DNA from: an uncultured Chloroflexota bacterium
GTDB lineage: Bacteria; Chloroflexota; Dehalococcoidia; CAUJGQ01
Length of the DNA stretch: 29,572 nucleotides
Reading direction: 5' to 3'
Assembly (NCBI GenBank): GCA_937879875.1
Contig: CALFMN010000186.1
Location: 1 to 29,572 of the forward strand
The position numbers were made by a program, and so were the translations under genes. Positions 9,563 through 17,473 of this stretch are shown in pieces (within the stretch, counting starts at the first letter, position 1; the number at the start of each line of letters is the position of its first letter). Under the pieces are notes generated by a model that saw only the letters and a list, made by a program, of their open reading frames with translations, did not search any database and was not told the origin of the DNA.

Positions 9563-10264
9563 CTACGTTGCCGCCAGGCGCACCTCGCGCGCGGCCGCGA
9601 CCAGCGCGGCGAAGAGGGCGCGCGACTCCTCGCTGATCTCCGGTCGCTCCGGGTGCCATTGCACGCCGAGCACGAAGCGGTGGGAAGGGCTCTCCAGCCC
9701 CTCGACCATGCCGTCCGGGCTCAGCGCCGAGGGCAGCAAGCCGTCGCCCAGCATGTGTTCGCGCACGGCCTGGTGGTGGCGCGAGTTGACGCGCCGCCGG
9801 CCGGCGCCGATCAGCGTGGCCAGCACGCTCGCCTCATGCACGTCCACATCGTGCCAGCGCGACTCGTGTGGCGGCTCGGCGTGGGCGCGATGGCTGTCGC
9901 CGGGGATATGCTGTTGCAAACGCCCGCCGCAGGCCACGTTGAGCACCTGATGCCCGCGGCAGATCGCCAGCACCGGCAGGTCCCGGCGCATCGCTTCACG
10001 AATCAGTGCGAGCTCCAGCGCGTCGCGCGGGCCGTCGGGCTGTAGCAGCTCCGGGTCGGGCGCCTCGCCGTAGCGGGCCGGATCGACGTCCGTACCGCCG
10101 CTGACGAGCAGCGCATCGATGCTGTCGAGGAAGGCCGCCGCATCCAGCCCGGGCGCGGCGATCACCGGCTCGGCGTCGGCTTCGCGCACACGCTGGATGT
10201 AGTTGTCGTAGCCCTTCTCGGCGCCGGAGCTGCCGACGGTGATGGCGATGCGTGGTGCGTTCAT
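9563..10264 (-). CDS. Gamma-glutamyl-gamma-aminobutyrate hydrolase family protein (peptidase C26, class I amidotransferase fold)
   Basis: A 233-residue cytoplasmic hydrolase of the PuuD-like family, members of which cleave gamma-glutamyl amide bonds. The start at 10264 has GGGAGG close upstream. SGGTDVDPARYGE (55-67) is the family's oxyanion region. The nucleophile elbow AICRGHQVLNV carries Cys102. The catalytic dyad is completed by His204 and Glu206 in GVQWHPE. The conserved VNSRHHQAV segment (159-167) is also present. All catalytic residues are intact. It lies 35 bases downstream of the ABC permease gene on the same strand and may be co-transcribed with the exporter. The actual substrate is unknown, since no putrescine pathway genes are nearby. 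Confidence 0.93.
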   Translation of the reverse strand: MNAPRIAITVGSSGAEKGYDNYIQRVREADAEPVIAAPGLDAAAFLDSIDALLVSGGTDVDPARYGEAPDPELLQPDGPRDALELALIREAMRRDLPVLAICRGHQVLNVACGGRLQQHIPGDSHRAHAEPPHESRWHDVDVHEASVLATLIGAGRRRVNSRHHQAVREHMLGDGLLPSALSPDGMVEGLESPSHRFVLGVQWHPERPEISEESRALFAALVAAAREVRLAAT

Positions 10265-10299
10265 GCGTCCTCCCACGCATCTATTGTAACAAGTTTCCT

Positions 10300-11121
10300 C
10301 TATTTGATCAGCCTGCGCCGCACGAGGCCGCTGGCGATCCAGGCGCAGGCCGCCGCTTCGAGGCAGAGCACGGCGACATGCAGCAGGTCCTGCGGCACGG
10401 GCTTGCCGTCGAAGAGATGACGATACGTCGAGGTCGCCACCGTCAGCGGCGAGGCCCAGGCGACGATTTGGAGCCAGCCCGGTGTGCGTTCGAGCGGGAA
10501 GAAGGTGCCGGAAAGCCAAAAGATCGGGATGATCACGAGGCTGAAGAAGTAGCCGAGGAAGCTGATCGCCGGCGCGACCGCAGTGAAGCAGAGCGAGAGC
10601 GAGCCCATCGCCAGGCCCAGCAGATAGGCGAGCGGCAGCGTGAGCAGCGCCCAGGGCGAGCGCAGGATGTCGTAGTGCGGCGTGAAGGCGAGGATCACGG
10701 CGAGGATGTAGACGCTGTTTACCAGGCAGCGCGTCGAGGCCCAGAGCAGATCGCCGAGCACAACATCGTCCAGCGACGCGGGCGTGGAGGCGACGGCCTG
10801 ATAGGTGCCGTGGTTCTCCATGCGGAAGTAGACGCCCCAGCAGCACTCGAACGTGGCCTGGAACATGCCGAACTGCGCCAGCACGCCCGGCGCCAGAAAG
10901 CGGATGTACGACTGGTCGATGCCGAGGCTGACGAACTTCCCCAGGCCGAGCCCCATGCCGAACAGCACGAGCAGCGGCTCGATCAGCGGCAAGAACAGTT
11001 CTGTCTTCCAGAGCTTGAGATAGACGTCGCGGTTGCGGCGCCAGACGTTGAGCGCGTGGTGCGAGAGGTCGGGCGCGGCCAGCACGTTGCGCAGGCCGCG
11101 CGGTTGGGCGATGGCGATCAA
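10300..11121 (-). CDS. ABC-2 type transporter permease, NodJ-like
   Basis: A 273-residue membrane subunit of an ABC exporter. An N-terminal cytoplasmic segment containing HHALNVWRRNRDVYLKLW is followed by about six hydrophobic stretches: around residues 45-60, 78-95, 130-150, 160-180, 188-208 and 243-262. Strong family landmarks are LIEPLLVLFGMGLGLG, the segment YIRFLAPGVLAQFGMFQATFE, and IFWLSGTFFPLER, which is typical of NodJ and daunorubicin-exporter permeases. It overlaps the ATPase gene by 4 bases (ATGA), so the two are made together. The exported molecule cannot be deduced; NodIJ relatives move lipo-oligosaccharides, but most homologues outside rhizobia are uncharacterised. Confidence 0.94.
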   Translation of the reverse strand: MIAIAQPRGLRNVLAAPDLSHHALNVWRRNRDVYLKLWKTELFLPLIEPLLVLFGMGLGLGKFVSLGIDQSYIRFLAPGVLAQFGMFQATFECCWGVYFRMENHGTYQAVASTPASLDDVVLGDLLWASTRCLVNSVYILAVILAFTPHYDILRSPWALLTLPLAYLLGLAMGSLSLCFTAVAPAISFLGYFFSLVIIPIFWLSGTFFPLERTPGWLQIVAWASPLTVATSTYRHLFDGKPVPQDLLHVAVLCLEAAACAWIASGLVRRRLIK

Positions 11122-12119
11122 TCGAGCAACCCCCTTCCGGTGAGGCGCAGAAAGACATCTTCGAGGTTGGCGCGGCGGATGAGCACGTCCTCTGGCAGGC
11201 CGAGCCGCACGGCGATCGGCGCGCCGACGCCCTCGGTGAAGATGTAGAGCGCGTCGCCCGTGTCTTCCACCTGCAGACCCTCGACGTGTTGCAGGCGGCG
11301 CAGCAGCTCCGGGCGCTCGGCCGGCGCCGGGTCGGCCTCGATCACCTCGTAGCCTGCGTGCGCGCGGATCAGGTCGAGCGGCGTGCCCTGCACGAGAATG
11401 CGGCCCTGATGCATGATCACCAGTCGGTCGCAGAGCCGTGCCGCCTCGTCCATGTAGTGCGTGGTGAGCAGCAGCGTCATGCCCTGCTCTTTGAGGCCGC
11501 GCAACTGCCGCCAGACGAGATGCCGTGCCTGCGGGTCGAGGCCCGTGGTCGGCTCGTCGAGCACCAGCAGCGAGGGGCTGCTGATCAGGGCGCGGGCGAT
11601 CGTCAGCCGGCGCTTCATGCCGCCCGAGAGGTCATCGACCTTCTCGCCCGCCTTCTCGGTGAGCTGGAAGAGGGCGAGCGCCCGGTCGGCGCGGCGGGCG
11701 GCTTCTTGGTGCGGCAGGTCGAAGTAGCGGGCGTAAAAGAGCAGGTTTTGGCGCACGGTGATGTCGGGGTCGAGGTTGTCGTCCTGCGAGACGACGCCGA
11801 GCTTTGCCTTGACGGCGCGCGGCTCCCGTTGCACGTCGAGCCCGTCGACGAACAACTCGCCGCCGCTGAGCGGCGAGAGGCAGCAGGCCATACGAATTGT
11901 GCTGGACTTGCCGGCGCCGTTGGGGCCGAGAAAGCCGAAGCACTCGCCGCGCCGCACGTCGAAGTCGATGCCGGCAACGGCGGTGAAGCTGCCGTAGCGC
12001 TTGGTGAGGCCGCGCGCGGAGACAAGCGGTGCGCTGTCCGCCGCGGGCGTGGTCAAGAGGGTGACCGAACGAGTGCCAGTGAAAGAATGCACGTCCTGGT
12101 CCTGCCGGTGCGCGGGCAC
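11118..12119 (-). CDS. ABC transporter ATP-binding protein, NodI/DrrA-like
   Basis: A 333-residue ATPase partner of the downstream NodJ-like permease. Walker A is GPNGAGKS (65-72), the Q-loop Gln is 112 in VVSQDDNLDPD (a NodI-type motif), the ABC signature is LSGGM (164-168), Walker B is LLVLDE (184-189) and the switch histidine is His221 in LLTTHYMDEA. The C-terminal domain ends with a stretch reading VLIRRANLEDVFLRLTGRGL, as in drug-exporter ATPases. The first codon proposed is GTG at 12119. The ATPase domain itself begins around residue 31, so the true start may be a later GTG or TTG codon in the first 25 codons. No clear Shine-Dalgarno settles it. Confidence 0.92.
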   Translation of the reverse strand: MPAHRQDQDVHSFTGTRSVTLLTTPAADSAPLVSARGLTKRYGSFTAVAGIDFDVRRGECFGFLGPNGAGKSSTIRMACCLSPLSGGELFVDGLDVQREPRAVKAKLGVVSQDDNLDPDITVRQNLLFYARYFDLPHQEAARRADRALALFQLTEKAGEKVDDLSGGMKRRLTIARALISSPSLLVLDEPTTGLDPQARHLVWRQLRGLKEQGMTLLLTTHYMDEAARLCDRLVIMHQGRILVQGTPLDLIRAHAGYEVIEADPAPAERPELLRRLQHVEGLQVEDTGDALYIFTEGVGAPIAVRLGLPEDVLIRRANLEDVFLRLTGRGLLD

Positions 12120-12400
12120 CGGCGGGGCCGGCGCACCTAATAGTGATGGAGCAGTGCAGAGAGTTTGGCGAAGATTGGGCGGGCGGCAAGCGGCGCCCCG
12201 CGCCCGGTGCCGTACCGGACGCGACGGTCTCTGGCCAACGGCACAAAGACAATGCAGCCGCGTGATGCCTCGCCTGCCATCGTCGCTGGGCTACCTCGTG
12301 GGACCGCGGAGCCGGAGCGCCCGCGGTGTCGCATTATTTCATCGCCGCCATGATACGACGGAAGCAGGCCCGTCGCCTACCCCTGTCTCGCGTAAACGCT

Positions 12401-13041
12401 CGGCTGTCCCCTCCCCACAGGGCTTTGCTTTACCCCCATCGTGTACCACGGCAGGCTGAGCCGTGCCATGAGCCGTGCCACAGGCGGGGCGGTGCGGCTG
12501 ACGACGCCAGCGCTGGCGCAGGGTCCGGCGGTGCTGGGCGACGCGCGGCGGGGGGTGGCTGCAGCGCCTGGCGGCGGTTGACCACGCGGGCTGTGCCGGA
12601 CCTGGCCACGGCGGCGCCGGGCGTCTTCTGGTCCCGCCTGCGCTGGCTGATCGCGCGCTGCCCCGACCTCGTGCAGGCGGGCGGCCGTGCGGCGGTGCCC
12701 ATCCGCCACGCGGCCGCCCGCCTGGAACCCGCCCGCGCGGGCGCTCGCCTGGTGGCAGTGCCGGTCGGGTGGCTGACCGGCCTGGCACGGGCGCCGCCCG
12801 AGGCGCCCTGCACCGCGCGACCGCGCCGCGCACGCCGCTGCGTGATGCGGCCCACGCCATCGCCCACCTGGGCGGCTTTCTCGGCCGCCGGCACGCTGGT
12901 GAGCCCGGCCCGCTGCGCGGCCGCGCCCGGCTCCGCGACCTGACCCTGGGCTGGCCCTCGCGCATGCTCCGCCGCCTGTTATCCCTGTTATCCTGTTATC
13001 CAATATGAGTACACCAAAGCCCTGTGGGGAGGGGACAGCCG
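12401..13041 (+). mobile_element. Relic of an IS4-family (Tn5-type) insertion sequence, internally deleted, with 27-bp terminal inverted repeats
   Basis: 12401-12427 and 13015-13041 are perfect inverted copies (outer part CGGCTGTCCCCTCCCCACAG). Between them are broken pieces of an IS4/Tn5-type transposase in three frames (see 12468-13008). At about 640 bp the element is under half the length usual for such ISs, so the catalytic core is gone. I see no 9-bp target duplication. It occupies most of the gene-free stretch 12120-13077. The part at 12120-12400 contains only a weak 7-bp inverted repeat near 12107-12137 and nothing I can name. Confidence 0.75.
12468..13008 (+). pseudogene. IS4-family transposase fragments (frameshifted, core deleted)
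   Basis: Starting at the ATG at 12468, one frame reads AVLGDARR, the start-region motif of Tn5-type transposases (LGDxRR). That frame stops at 12576-12578. Around 12690-12800 a second frame shows AARLEPARAGARLVAVPV then WLTGLARAPPEAPCT, matching the conserved region after the catalytic Glu. A third frame from about 12840 gives RDAAHAIAHLGGFLGRRHAG followed by EPGP and LRDLTLGW, the family C-terminus. It stops at 13006-13008, 7 bases before the right inverted repeat. At least two frameshifts and a missing DDE core show that it is non-functional. A continuous 205-codon frame at 12326-12943 covers this area but changes character repeatedly and is not a real gene. Confidence 0.75.
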
Positions 13042-13077
13042 GCGGAGCCGGCAGCGGTAGGCCCGGGAGGTGCAGTG

Positions 13078-14493
13078 ATGGCGATTCAGTCGATCAATCC
13101 GGCCACGGAAGAAGTGCTGAAGGGCTTCGACGAGTATTCGCCGCAGGAAGTCGAGCGCATCGTCGCGCAGGTGTTCGATGCCTTCACGCGCTGGCGCGAG
13201 ACGAGCTTCACCCAGCGCGCGGCGCTGGTGCGGCGCGCCGGCGCGCTGCTGCGCGAGCGCAAGGCGCGGTACGGCCGCCTCATCACGCTGGAGATGGGCA
13301 AACCGATCGCCGAGGCCGAGGCCGAGGTCGAAAAGTGCGCCTGGAACTGCGACTTCTACGCCGACAACGCCGAGCGGCTGTTGGCCGAAGAACGTGTCGC
13401 CACCAACGCCAGCGAAAGCTACGTCGAGTTCGAGCCGATCGGGCCGGTGCTCGCGATCATGCCCTGGAACTTCCCCTTCTGGCAGGTACTGCGTTTCGCC
13501 GCGCCGGCGCTGATGGCCGGCAACACGGCGCTCTTGAAGCACGCCTCGAACGTGCCGCAGTGCGCCCTCGCCATCGAAGAGGTCTTCCGCGATGCCGGCC
13601 TGCTGCAGGGCTGCTTCCGCACGCTGCTCATCCCCGGGTCGGCGGTGGACGCGGTGATCGCGGACAAGCGCGTGCGCGCTGTCACGCTGACGGGCAGCGA
13701 CGATACCGGCACGAAGGTCGCGGCGTCTGCTGGCCACCATCTGAAGAAGACGGTGCTGGAGCTGGGCGGCTCCGACCCGTTCATCGTGCTGGCCGACGCC
13801 GACCTCGATGCAGCCGCGGCCACGGCGGCGAAGGCCCGCTTCCAGAACACCGGCCAGTCCTGCATCGCCGCCAAGCGCTTCATCGTCGCAGACGCGGTGG
13901 CCGGGCCGTTCCTTGAGCGCTTCACGGCCGAGGTCGAGCGGCTGGTGGTCGGCGATCCGCTGGAGCGTGGCACGTCGGTCGGTCCGATGGCCCGCGACGA
14001 CCTGCGCGATGATCTCGACCGCCAGGTGCGCGACTCGATCGCGCAGGGCGCGCGTGTCGTCACCGGGGGCAGGCGCCGAGGCGGCCGCGGCTGGTTCTAC
14101 GAACCCACGATTCTTGCCGGCGTCACGGCGCAGATGCCCGCCTTCCGCGAGGAGACGTTCGGCCCGGTGGCGGCGGTGATCCGCGCCAGGGATGCGGACG
14201 AGGCGATCGCACTGGCCAACGACTCGGACTTCGGCCTGGGCGCGGCACTGTGGACGCGCGACCTGGCGCGGGCGCGGCAACTGGCGCGGCGCATCGAATC
14301 CGGCTCGGTCTTCGTCAACGGCATGGTGGCGTCGGATCCGCGGCTGCCCTTCGGCGGCGTGAAGCGCAGCGGCTACGGGCGCGAGCTGTCGTCGTTCGGC
14401 ATCCGCGAGTTCGTCAACATTCAGACCGTCTGGATCGGTCCTGCCACACAGCCCGCCGCGCCGGCGCAACAGGTGAAGGCAGCGGTGGAATAG
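13078..14493 (+). CDS. NAD(P)-dependent aldehyde dehydrogenase (succinate-semialdehyde dehydrogenase-like)
   Basis: A 471-residue ALDH-superfamily enzyme that oxidises an aldehyde to its acid. The start at 13078 has GGGAGG with 7-8 bases of spacing, and MAIQSINPATEEVL is the usual N-terminus. The upstream in-frame ATG at 13024 lies in the IS inverted repeat and is rejected. Active-site residues are Asn131 (MPWNFPFWQ), Glu228 (LELGGSDPF) and Cys262 (NTGQSCIAAKRF). The ending has FGGVKRSGYGRELSSFGIRE, typical of the YneI/GabD-like subgroup. The metallo-hydrolase gene starts at the very next base after its stop, so the two form an operon. The exact aldehyde is uncertain; the close likeness to succinate-semialdehyde enzymes is family-based. 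Confidence 0.94.
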   Translation: MAIQSINPATEEVLKGFDEYSPQEVERIVAQVFDAFTRWRETSFTQRAALVRRAGALLRERKARYGRLITLEMGKPIAEAEAEVEKCAWNCDFYADNAERLLAEERVATNASESYVEFEPIGPVLAIMPWNFPFWQVLRFAAPALMAGNTALLKHASNVPQCALAIEEVFRDAGLLQGCFRTLLIPGSAVDAVIADKRVRAVTLTGSDDTGTKVAASAGHHLKKTVLELGGSDPFIVLADADLDAAAATAAKARFQNTGQSCIAAKRFIVADAVAGPFLERFTAEVERLVVGDPLERGTSVGPMARDDLRDDLDRQVRDSIAQGARVVTGGRRRGGRGWFYEPTILAGVTAQMPAFREETFGPVAAVIRARDADEAIALANDSDFGLGAALWTRDLARARQLARRIESGSVFVNGMVASDPRLPFGGVKRSGYGRELSSFGIREFVNIQTVWIGPATQPAAPAQQVKAAVE

Positions 14494-15267
14494 ATGGGTG
14501 CGGAGTCGGCGCAGGGCGAGGCGCAGCCTGAAGGCCTGCGCGTGCGTTTACTTGGCAGCGGCGACGCCTTCGGCAGCGGTGGCCGCTTGCAGACGTGCAT
14601 CGCGTTGGAGGCTGCCCGGACGCGCGTGCTGCTCGACTGCGGCGCGACCTCGTTGACCGCCATGAGGCGCTTCGGCGTCGAGCCTCCGTTGGTCGATGCC
14701 ATCGCGGTGACGCACCTGCACGGAGACCACTTCGGCGGGCTGCCGTTCTTCATCCTCGATGCGCAATTCGGACGGCGCGAGCGTCCGCTGACGATCGCCG
14801 GCCCACCGGGGCTGGCCGAGCGACTGCGCGACACCATGGAGGCGCTTTTCCCCGGCTCCTCACGCACACAGCAGCGGTTCGCCCTCGATCTCATCGAACT
14901 GCGGCCAGGCACCAGGACGGCGATCGGCAGCGCAGCGATGACCGCGTTTCCGGTGCAGCACGCGAGCGGTGCGCCGGCGTTCGCGCTGCGTATCGAATGC
15001 GCCGGCCGGGTGATTGCGTACTCGGGCGATACTGAATGGGCGGATAGCCTGATAGCGGTCGCCGACGGCGCCGATCTATTCATCTGCGAGGCCTACTTCT
15101 TCGACAAGCAGGTGAAATATCACCTGGACTATCGAACCTTGCTGACCCACCGGGACGCGCTGCGCTGCCGCCGGCTGGTCTTGACGCACATGAGCGCCGA
15201 CATGCTGCGGCACGTGGCCGAGGTGCCGGAGGAGTGTGGCGAGGACGGGCTGGTGATCGAGGTGTGA
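14494..15267 (+). CDS. MBL-fold metallo-hydrolase (RNase Z/phosphodiesterase-like)
   Basis: A 257-residue metallo-beta-lactamase-fold protein. The metal-binding signature THLHGDHFGGLP gives His74, His76, Asp78 and His79. Further ligands are His156 (FPVQHASGAP), Asp179 (AYSGDTEW) and His232 (LVLTHMS). The first strand LRVRLLGSGDAFGSGGR is the start of the RNase Z-like branch, in which members are tRNA 3' processing enzymes or cyclic-nucleotide phosphodiesterases. It lacks the long exosite arm expected of true tRNase Z, so a small-molecule hydrolase is more likely. Translation begins directly at the ALDH stop (TAGATG). A hairpin at 15322-15349 follows the stop. Confidence 0.92.
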   Translation: MGAESAQGEAQPEGLRVRLLGSGDAFGSGGRLQTCIALEAARTRVLLDCGATSLTAMRRFGVEPPLVDAIAVTHLHGDHFGGLPFFILDAQFGRRERPLTIAGPPGLAERLRDTMEALFPGSSRTQQRFALDLIELRPGTRTAIGSAAMTAFPVQHASGAPAFALRIECAGRVIAYSGDTEWADSLIAVADGADLFICEAYFFDKQVKYHLDYRTLLTHRDALRCRRLVLTHMSADMLRHVAEVPEECGEDGLVIEV

Positions 15268-15321
15268 CGCTCGGCGGGCTCCGCCATGTTGGCTGAGCGG
15301 CAGTTGGGCCGATAGCGAGCA

Positions 15322-15349
15322 GCCCGTCGGCCTCAGGGGTCCGACGGGC
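15322..15349 (+). terminator. Hairpin after the metallo-hydrolase gene, possible terminator
   Basis: GCCCGTCGG (15322-15330) pairs with CCGACGGGC (15341-15349), a perfect 9-bp GC stem with a 10-base loop, 54 bases after the metallo-hydrolase stop. No T-run follows. It separates the ALDH/hydrolase pair from the aldo/keto reductase. Confidence 0.5.
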
Positions 15350-15447
15350 CGTCGCTGCCACATCGGTCAAGGAAACGCGGACGTATAGCGCCCGGCGCCC
15401 GCCGCGGGCAGAATGGCGGCGACGAACTGCGGCGCGGGGACGAAAGA

Positions 15448-16440
15448 ATGGAGCAGCGCGATCTTGGGCTGACCGGCCTGCGCGTCTCGGCGCTGGGCTT
15501 CGGCTGCGGCGCCGTGGGCGGGCTGATGGTGCGCGGCGACCCGGCCGAACAGCAACGCGGCGTGGCGCGGGCGATCGACGCCGGCGTCACCTACTTCGAC
15601 ACGGCGCCGCGCTACGGCGACGGCCGCTCCGAAGAAAACCTCGGCCGTGTGCTGCGCGATCTGCGTGCCTGGGATCGCGTCGTGGTCGGCACGAAGGTGC
15701 GGCTGACCAACGAGGATCTGAGCGATCCCCGCGCGGCCGTGCGCCGTTCGATCGAGACGAGCCTGCGCCTGCTGGGCCGCGACCACGTCGATCTGCTGCA
15801 ACTGCACAATCCGGTGCTCGACCGCGAGCCGGGATCGGACGACGGCGATGCACTGAGCCTCGAAACGGCGCGTGGCCCGGTAGCCGCCGGCTTGAAGGAC
15901 GCGGTGCAGGCCGGGCTGGCACGGCACGCCGGCTTCACCGGGCTGGGCGAAGTGGCGGCGCTCAGCCAGCTTCCCGCAGCCGGCATGGAGACGGTGCAGG
16001 CCTACTTCAATCTGCTGAACCCCAGCGCCGCGTATTCCGGCGCGGCCGGCGGCGGGCAGGACTTTGTCGGCCTGCTCGATACCTGCGCCGGCGCTGGCCT
16101 CGGCGTGATCGCCATCCGCGTGCTGGCGGCCGGCGCGCTCAGCGGTCAGTCCGAACGGGCGGCAAATGCGGGCAATCCCGGCAGACCGCTTGCCGGCGGC
16201 GCCGACTACGCTACGGACCTCGACCGGGCGCAGGCGCTTCAGCCGCTGGCGCTGGCGCTGGGCTGCGAGAGCCTGTTGGAGCTGGCGCTGCGCTTTGCGC
16301 TCACCCAGCCGGGCATCTCCAGCGCGCTGGTGGGCTATTCCAACCTCGGCCAGCTCGATGACGCGCTGCGCTGGGCCGCGCGCGGCCCGCTGCCCGACGA
16401 GGCGATCGACCGCATCGTGACACGGGCGCGCGGCGCATAG
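15448..16440 (+). CDS. Aldo/keto reductase family oxidoreductase
   Basis: A 330-residue NAD(P)H-dependent reductase with TIM-barrel fold. The N-terminus RDLGLTGLRVSALGFGCGAV is typical. The catalytic tetrad is complete: Asp51 (YFDTAPRYG), Tyr56, Lys83 (VVGTKVRL) and His120 (LLQLHNPV). The C-terminal ISSALVGYSNLGQLDDAL is the cofactor-binding ending. The start at 15448 fits the family N-terminus; the Shine-Dalgarno candidate is weak (GAAAG). Relatives include D-threo-aldose and L-fucose dehydrogenases, but the residues here do not fix a substrate. Confidence 0.93.
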   Translation: MEQRDLGLTGLRVSALGFGCGAVGGLMVRGDPAEQQRGVARAIDAGVTYFDTAPRYGDGRSEENLGRVLRDLRAWDRVVVGTKVRLTNEDLSDPRAAVRRSIETSLRLLGRDHVDLLQLHNPVLDREPGSDDGDALSLETARGPVAAGLKDAVQAGLARHAGFTGLGEVAALSQLPAAGMETVQAYFNLLNPSAAYSGAAGGGQDFVGLLDTCAGAGLGVIAIRVLAAGALSGQSERAANAGNPGRPLAGGADYATDLDRAQALQPLALALGCESLLELALRFALTQPGISSALVGYSNLGQLDDALRWAARGPLPDEAIDRIVTRARGA

Positions 16441-16568
16441 CGAGGCCGGCGTTGTCCGCGCTCCGCCGCCGGATCTGGTGCAACGTCGCCCGATGCAGGC
16501 TGGCGGGGCGCGATGCGCGCGTGTATGCTGCGCGGCATCGCAGCAGTATTCGGCAAGGAGGACCGCAC

Positions 16569-16964
16569 ATGGAACGGCAGATCGTCAATCCCTGGACCTG
16601 GCAGGACAACTTCGGCTTCGTCTAGGGCAACGTGATCCAGGGCGCCCAGCGCACGCTGATCTGCGCGGGCCAGACCGCGGCGGATGCCGACGGCAACCTG
16701 CTCTACGCGGGCGACATGGCGAAGCAGATCAGCCAGGCGCTGGATAACCTGGAAACCGTGCTCAAGCAGGCGGGCTTCACGCTGGCCGATGTCGTGCGTC
16801 TGAACTACTACACCACGGACGTGGATGGCTTCATCGCCGCGGCGGACGTCTTCGGCGGCCGCCTTGCTGCCGCGGGCTGCCGGCCGGCGAGCACGCTGCT
16901 GGGCGTCTCGCGGCTCGCCTTCCCCGGCCAGGTCGTCGAGATCGAAGCCACGGCCGTCGCGTAG
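16569..16964 (+). pseudogene. RidA/YjgF-family protein with in-frame amber codon 19
   Basis: RidA proteins hydrolyse reactive enamine/imine intermediates. The start at 16569 has an ideal AAGGAGG (16555-16561) with 7 bases of spacing. The first 18 codons read MERQIVNPWTWQDNFGFV, followed by TAG at 16623-16625. The same frame then continues without interruption through CAGQTAADADGNLLYAGDM, a segment starting QISQALDNLETVLKQAGFTL, LNYYTTDVDG, CRPASTLLGVSRLAFPGQ and VEIEATAVA to the stop at 16962-16964, a normal full-length family member. Close relatives have Gln after GFV, so a single CAG-to-TAG change explains the break. A GTG at 16632 could restart translation but would omit the first strand. 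Either a recent pseudogene, a suppressed amber codon or a read error. Confidence 0.85.
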
Positions 16965-17001
16965 CCAGCCGGCCACGCCGCTGCTGATTCGAGGAAGGGT
17001 C

Positions 17002-17060
17002 ATGCCCGACCGCGGCCGCATCGACACGCACCAGCACATCGTTGCGCCGACGACCTCATG
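17002..17060 (+). pseudogene. 5' stub of an amidohydrolase-2 family gene
   Basis: An ATG at 17002, with GAGGAAGGGT just upstream, opens with MPDRGRIDTHQHIVAP. This is the classic beginning of amidohydrolase-2/decarboxylase-like enzymes, including the metal-binding HxH as HQH. After about 16 codons the resemblance stops and the frame drifts to a stop at 17293-17295 with no family motifs. The gene body (normally about 300 codons or more) has been removed. It begins 37 bases after the broken RidA gene, so the two were probably one operon. Confidence 0.65.
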
Positions 17061-17320
17061 GGCCGCAGCCCTGACTTCGCCAACGTCACGCTCGCCGGGT
17101 TCGCCGGGCAGCGCCATCTCTGGGCGAAGAGTTGCAACGAACAGGGCGCGGCCAACCTCGTCGCCTGCTGCCGGGAAGTGGCCGAGCACACAACGGGAGG
17201 CGATGAGATCGTCCTGCATACGATCGGGGACGCGGCGCACGGCTCGTGGTGGAGCGCGAATCCGGCGGCGACCACAGCGGTGGACGTGGCGATGACCGCT
17301 GCAGCACCCGCTCCGCATGC
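17058..17320 (+). pseudogene. Unidentified coding remnant between the amidohydrolase stub and the HD-GYP gene
   Basis: One plus-strand frame from about 17058 to 17320 ends most of its codons in G or C, as real genes here do. It reads ANVTLAGFAGQRHLWAKSC and then GGDEIVLHTIGDAAHGSWW. I do not recognise a family. The same frame stays open downstream, but there it is only a shadow of the HD-GYP gene. No Shine-Dalgarno precedes it. It is probably the interior of a gene brought next to the amidohydrolase stub by a deletion. It accounts for most of the space between RidA and the HD-GYP gene. Confidence 0.4.
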
Positions 17321-17473
17321 TGCTGGTTACGACGCCATCGCCCGTATGACTGTGAAAAGCCCCCTGCGTTCGCCGGCCGGAAGCACCCCCCCGTGTCTCC
17401 CGCAGCCGAGTACACTATCCGCGCCACGGGGGTGCAGCATGGCGGAGAAGCGGCCGATCGACGCTCGGCTGCG

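Noticed and set aside
12326..12943. 205-codon plus-strand frame as a new protein
   Set aside because: The recognisable pieces belong to an IS4-type transposase spread over three frames, so the continuous frame is accidental.
12975..13003. Repeated TTATCC resembling part of a homing endonuclease (I-SceI) site
   Set aside because: Only a partial match, best read as a short tandem repeat near the IS end; no homing endonuclease gene is visible.
16335..17318. 327-codon minus-strand frame over the RidA region
   Set aside because: The plus strand clearly encodes RidA and the end of the aldo/keto reductase; the minus product has no domain.
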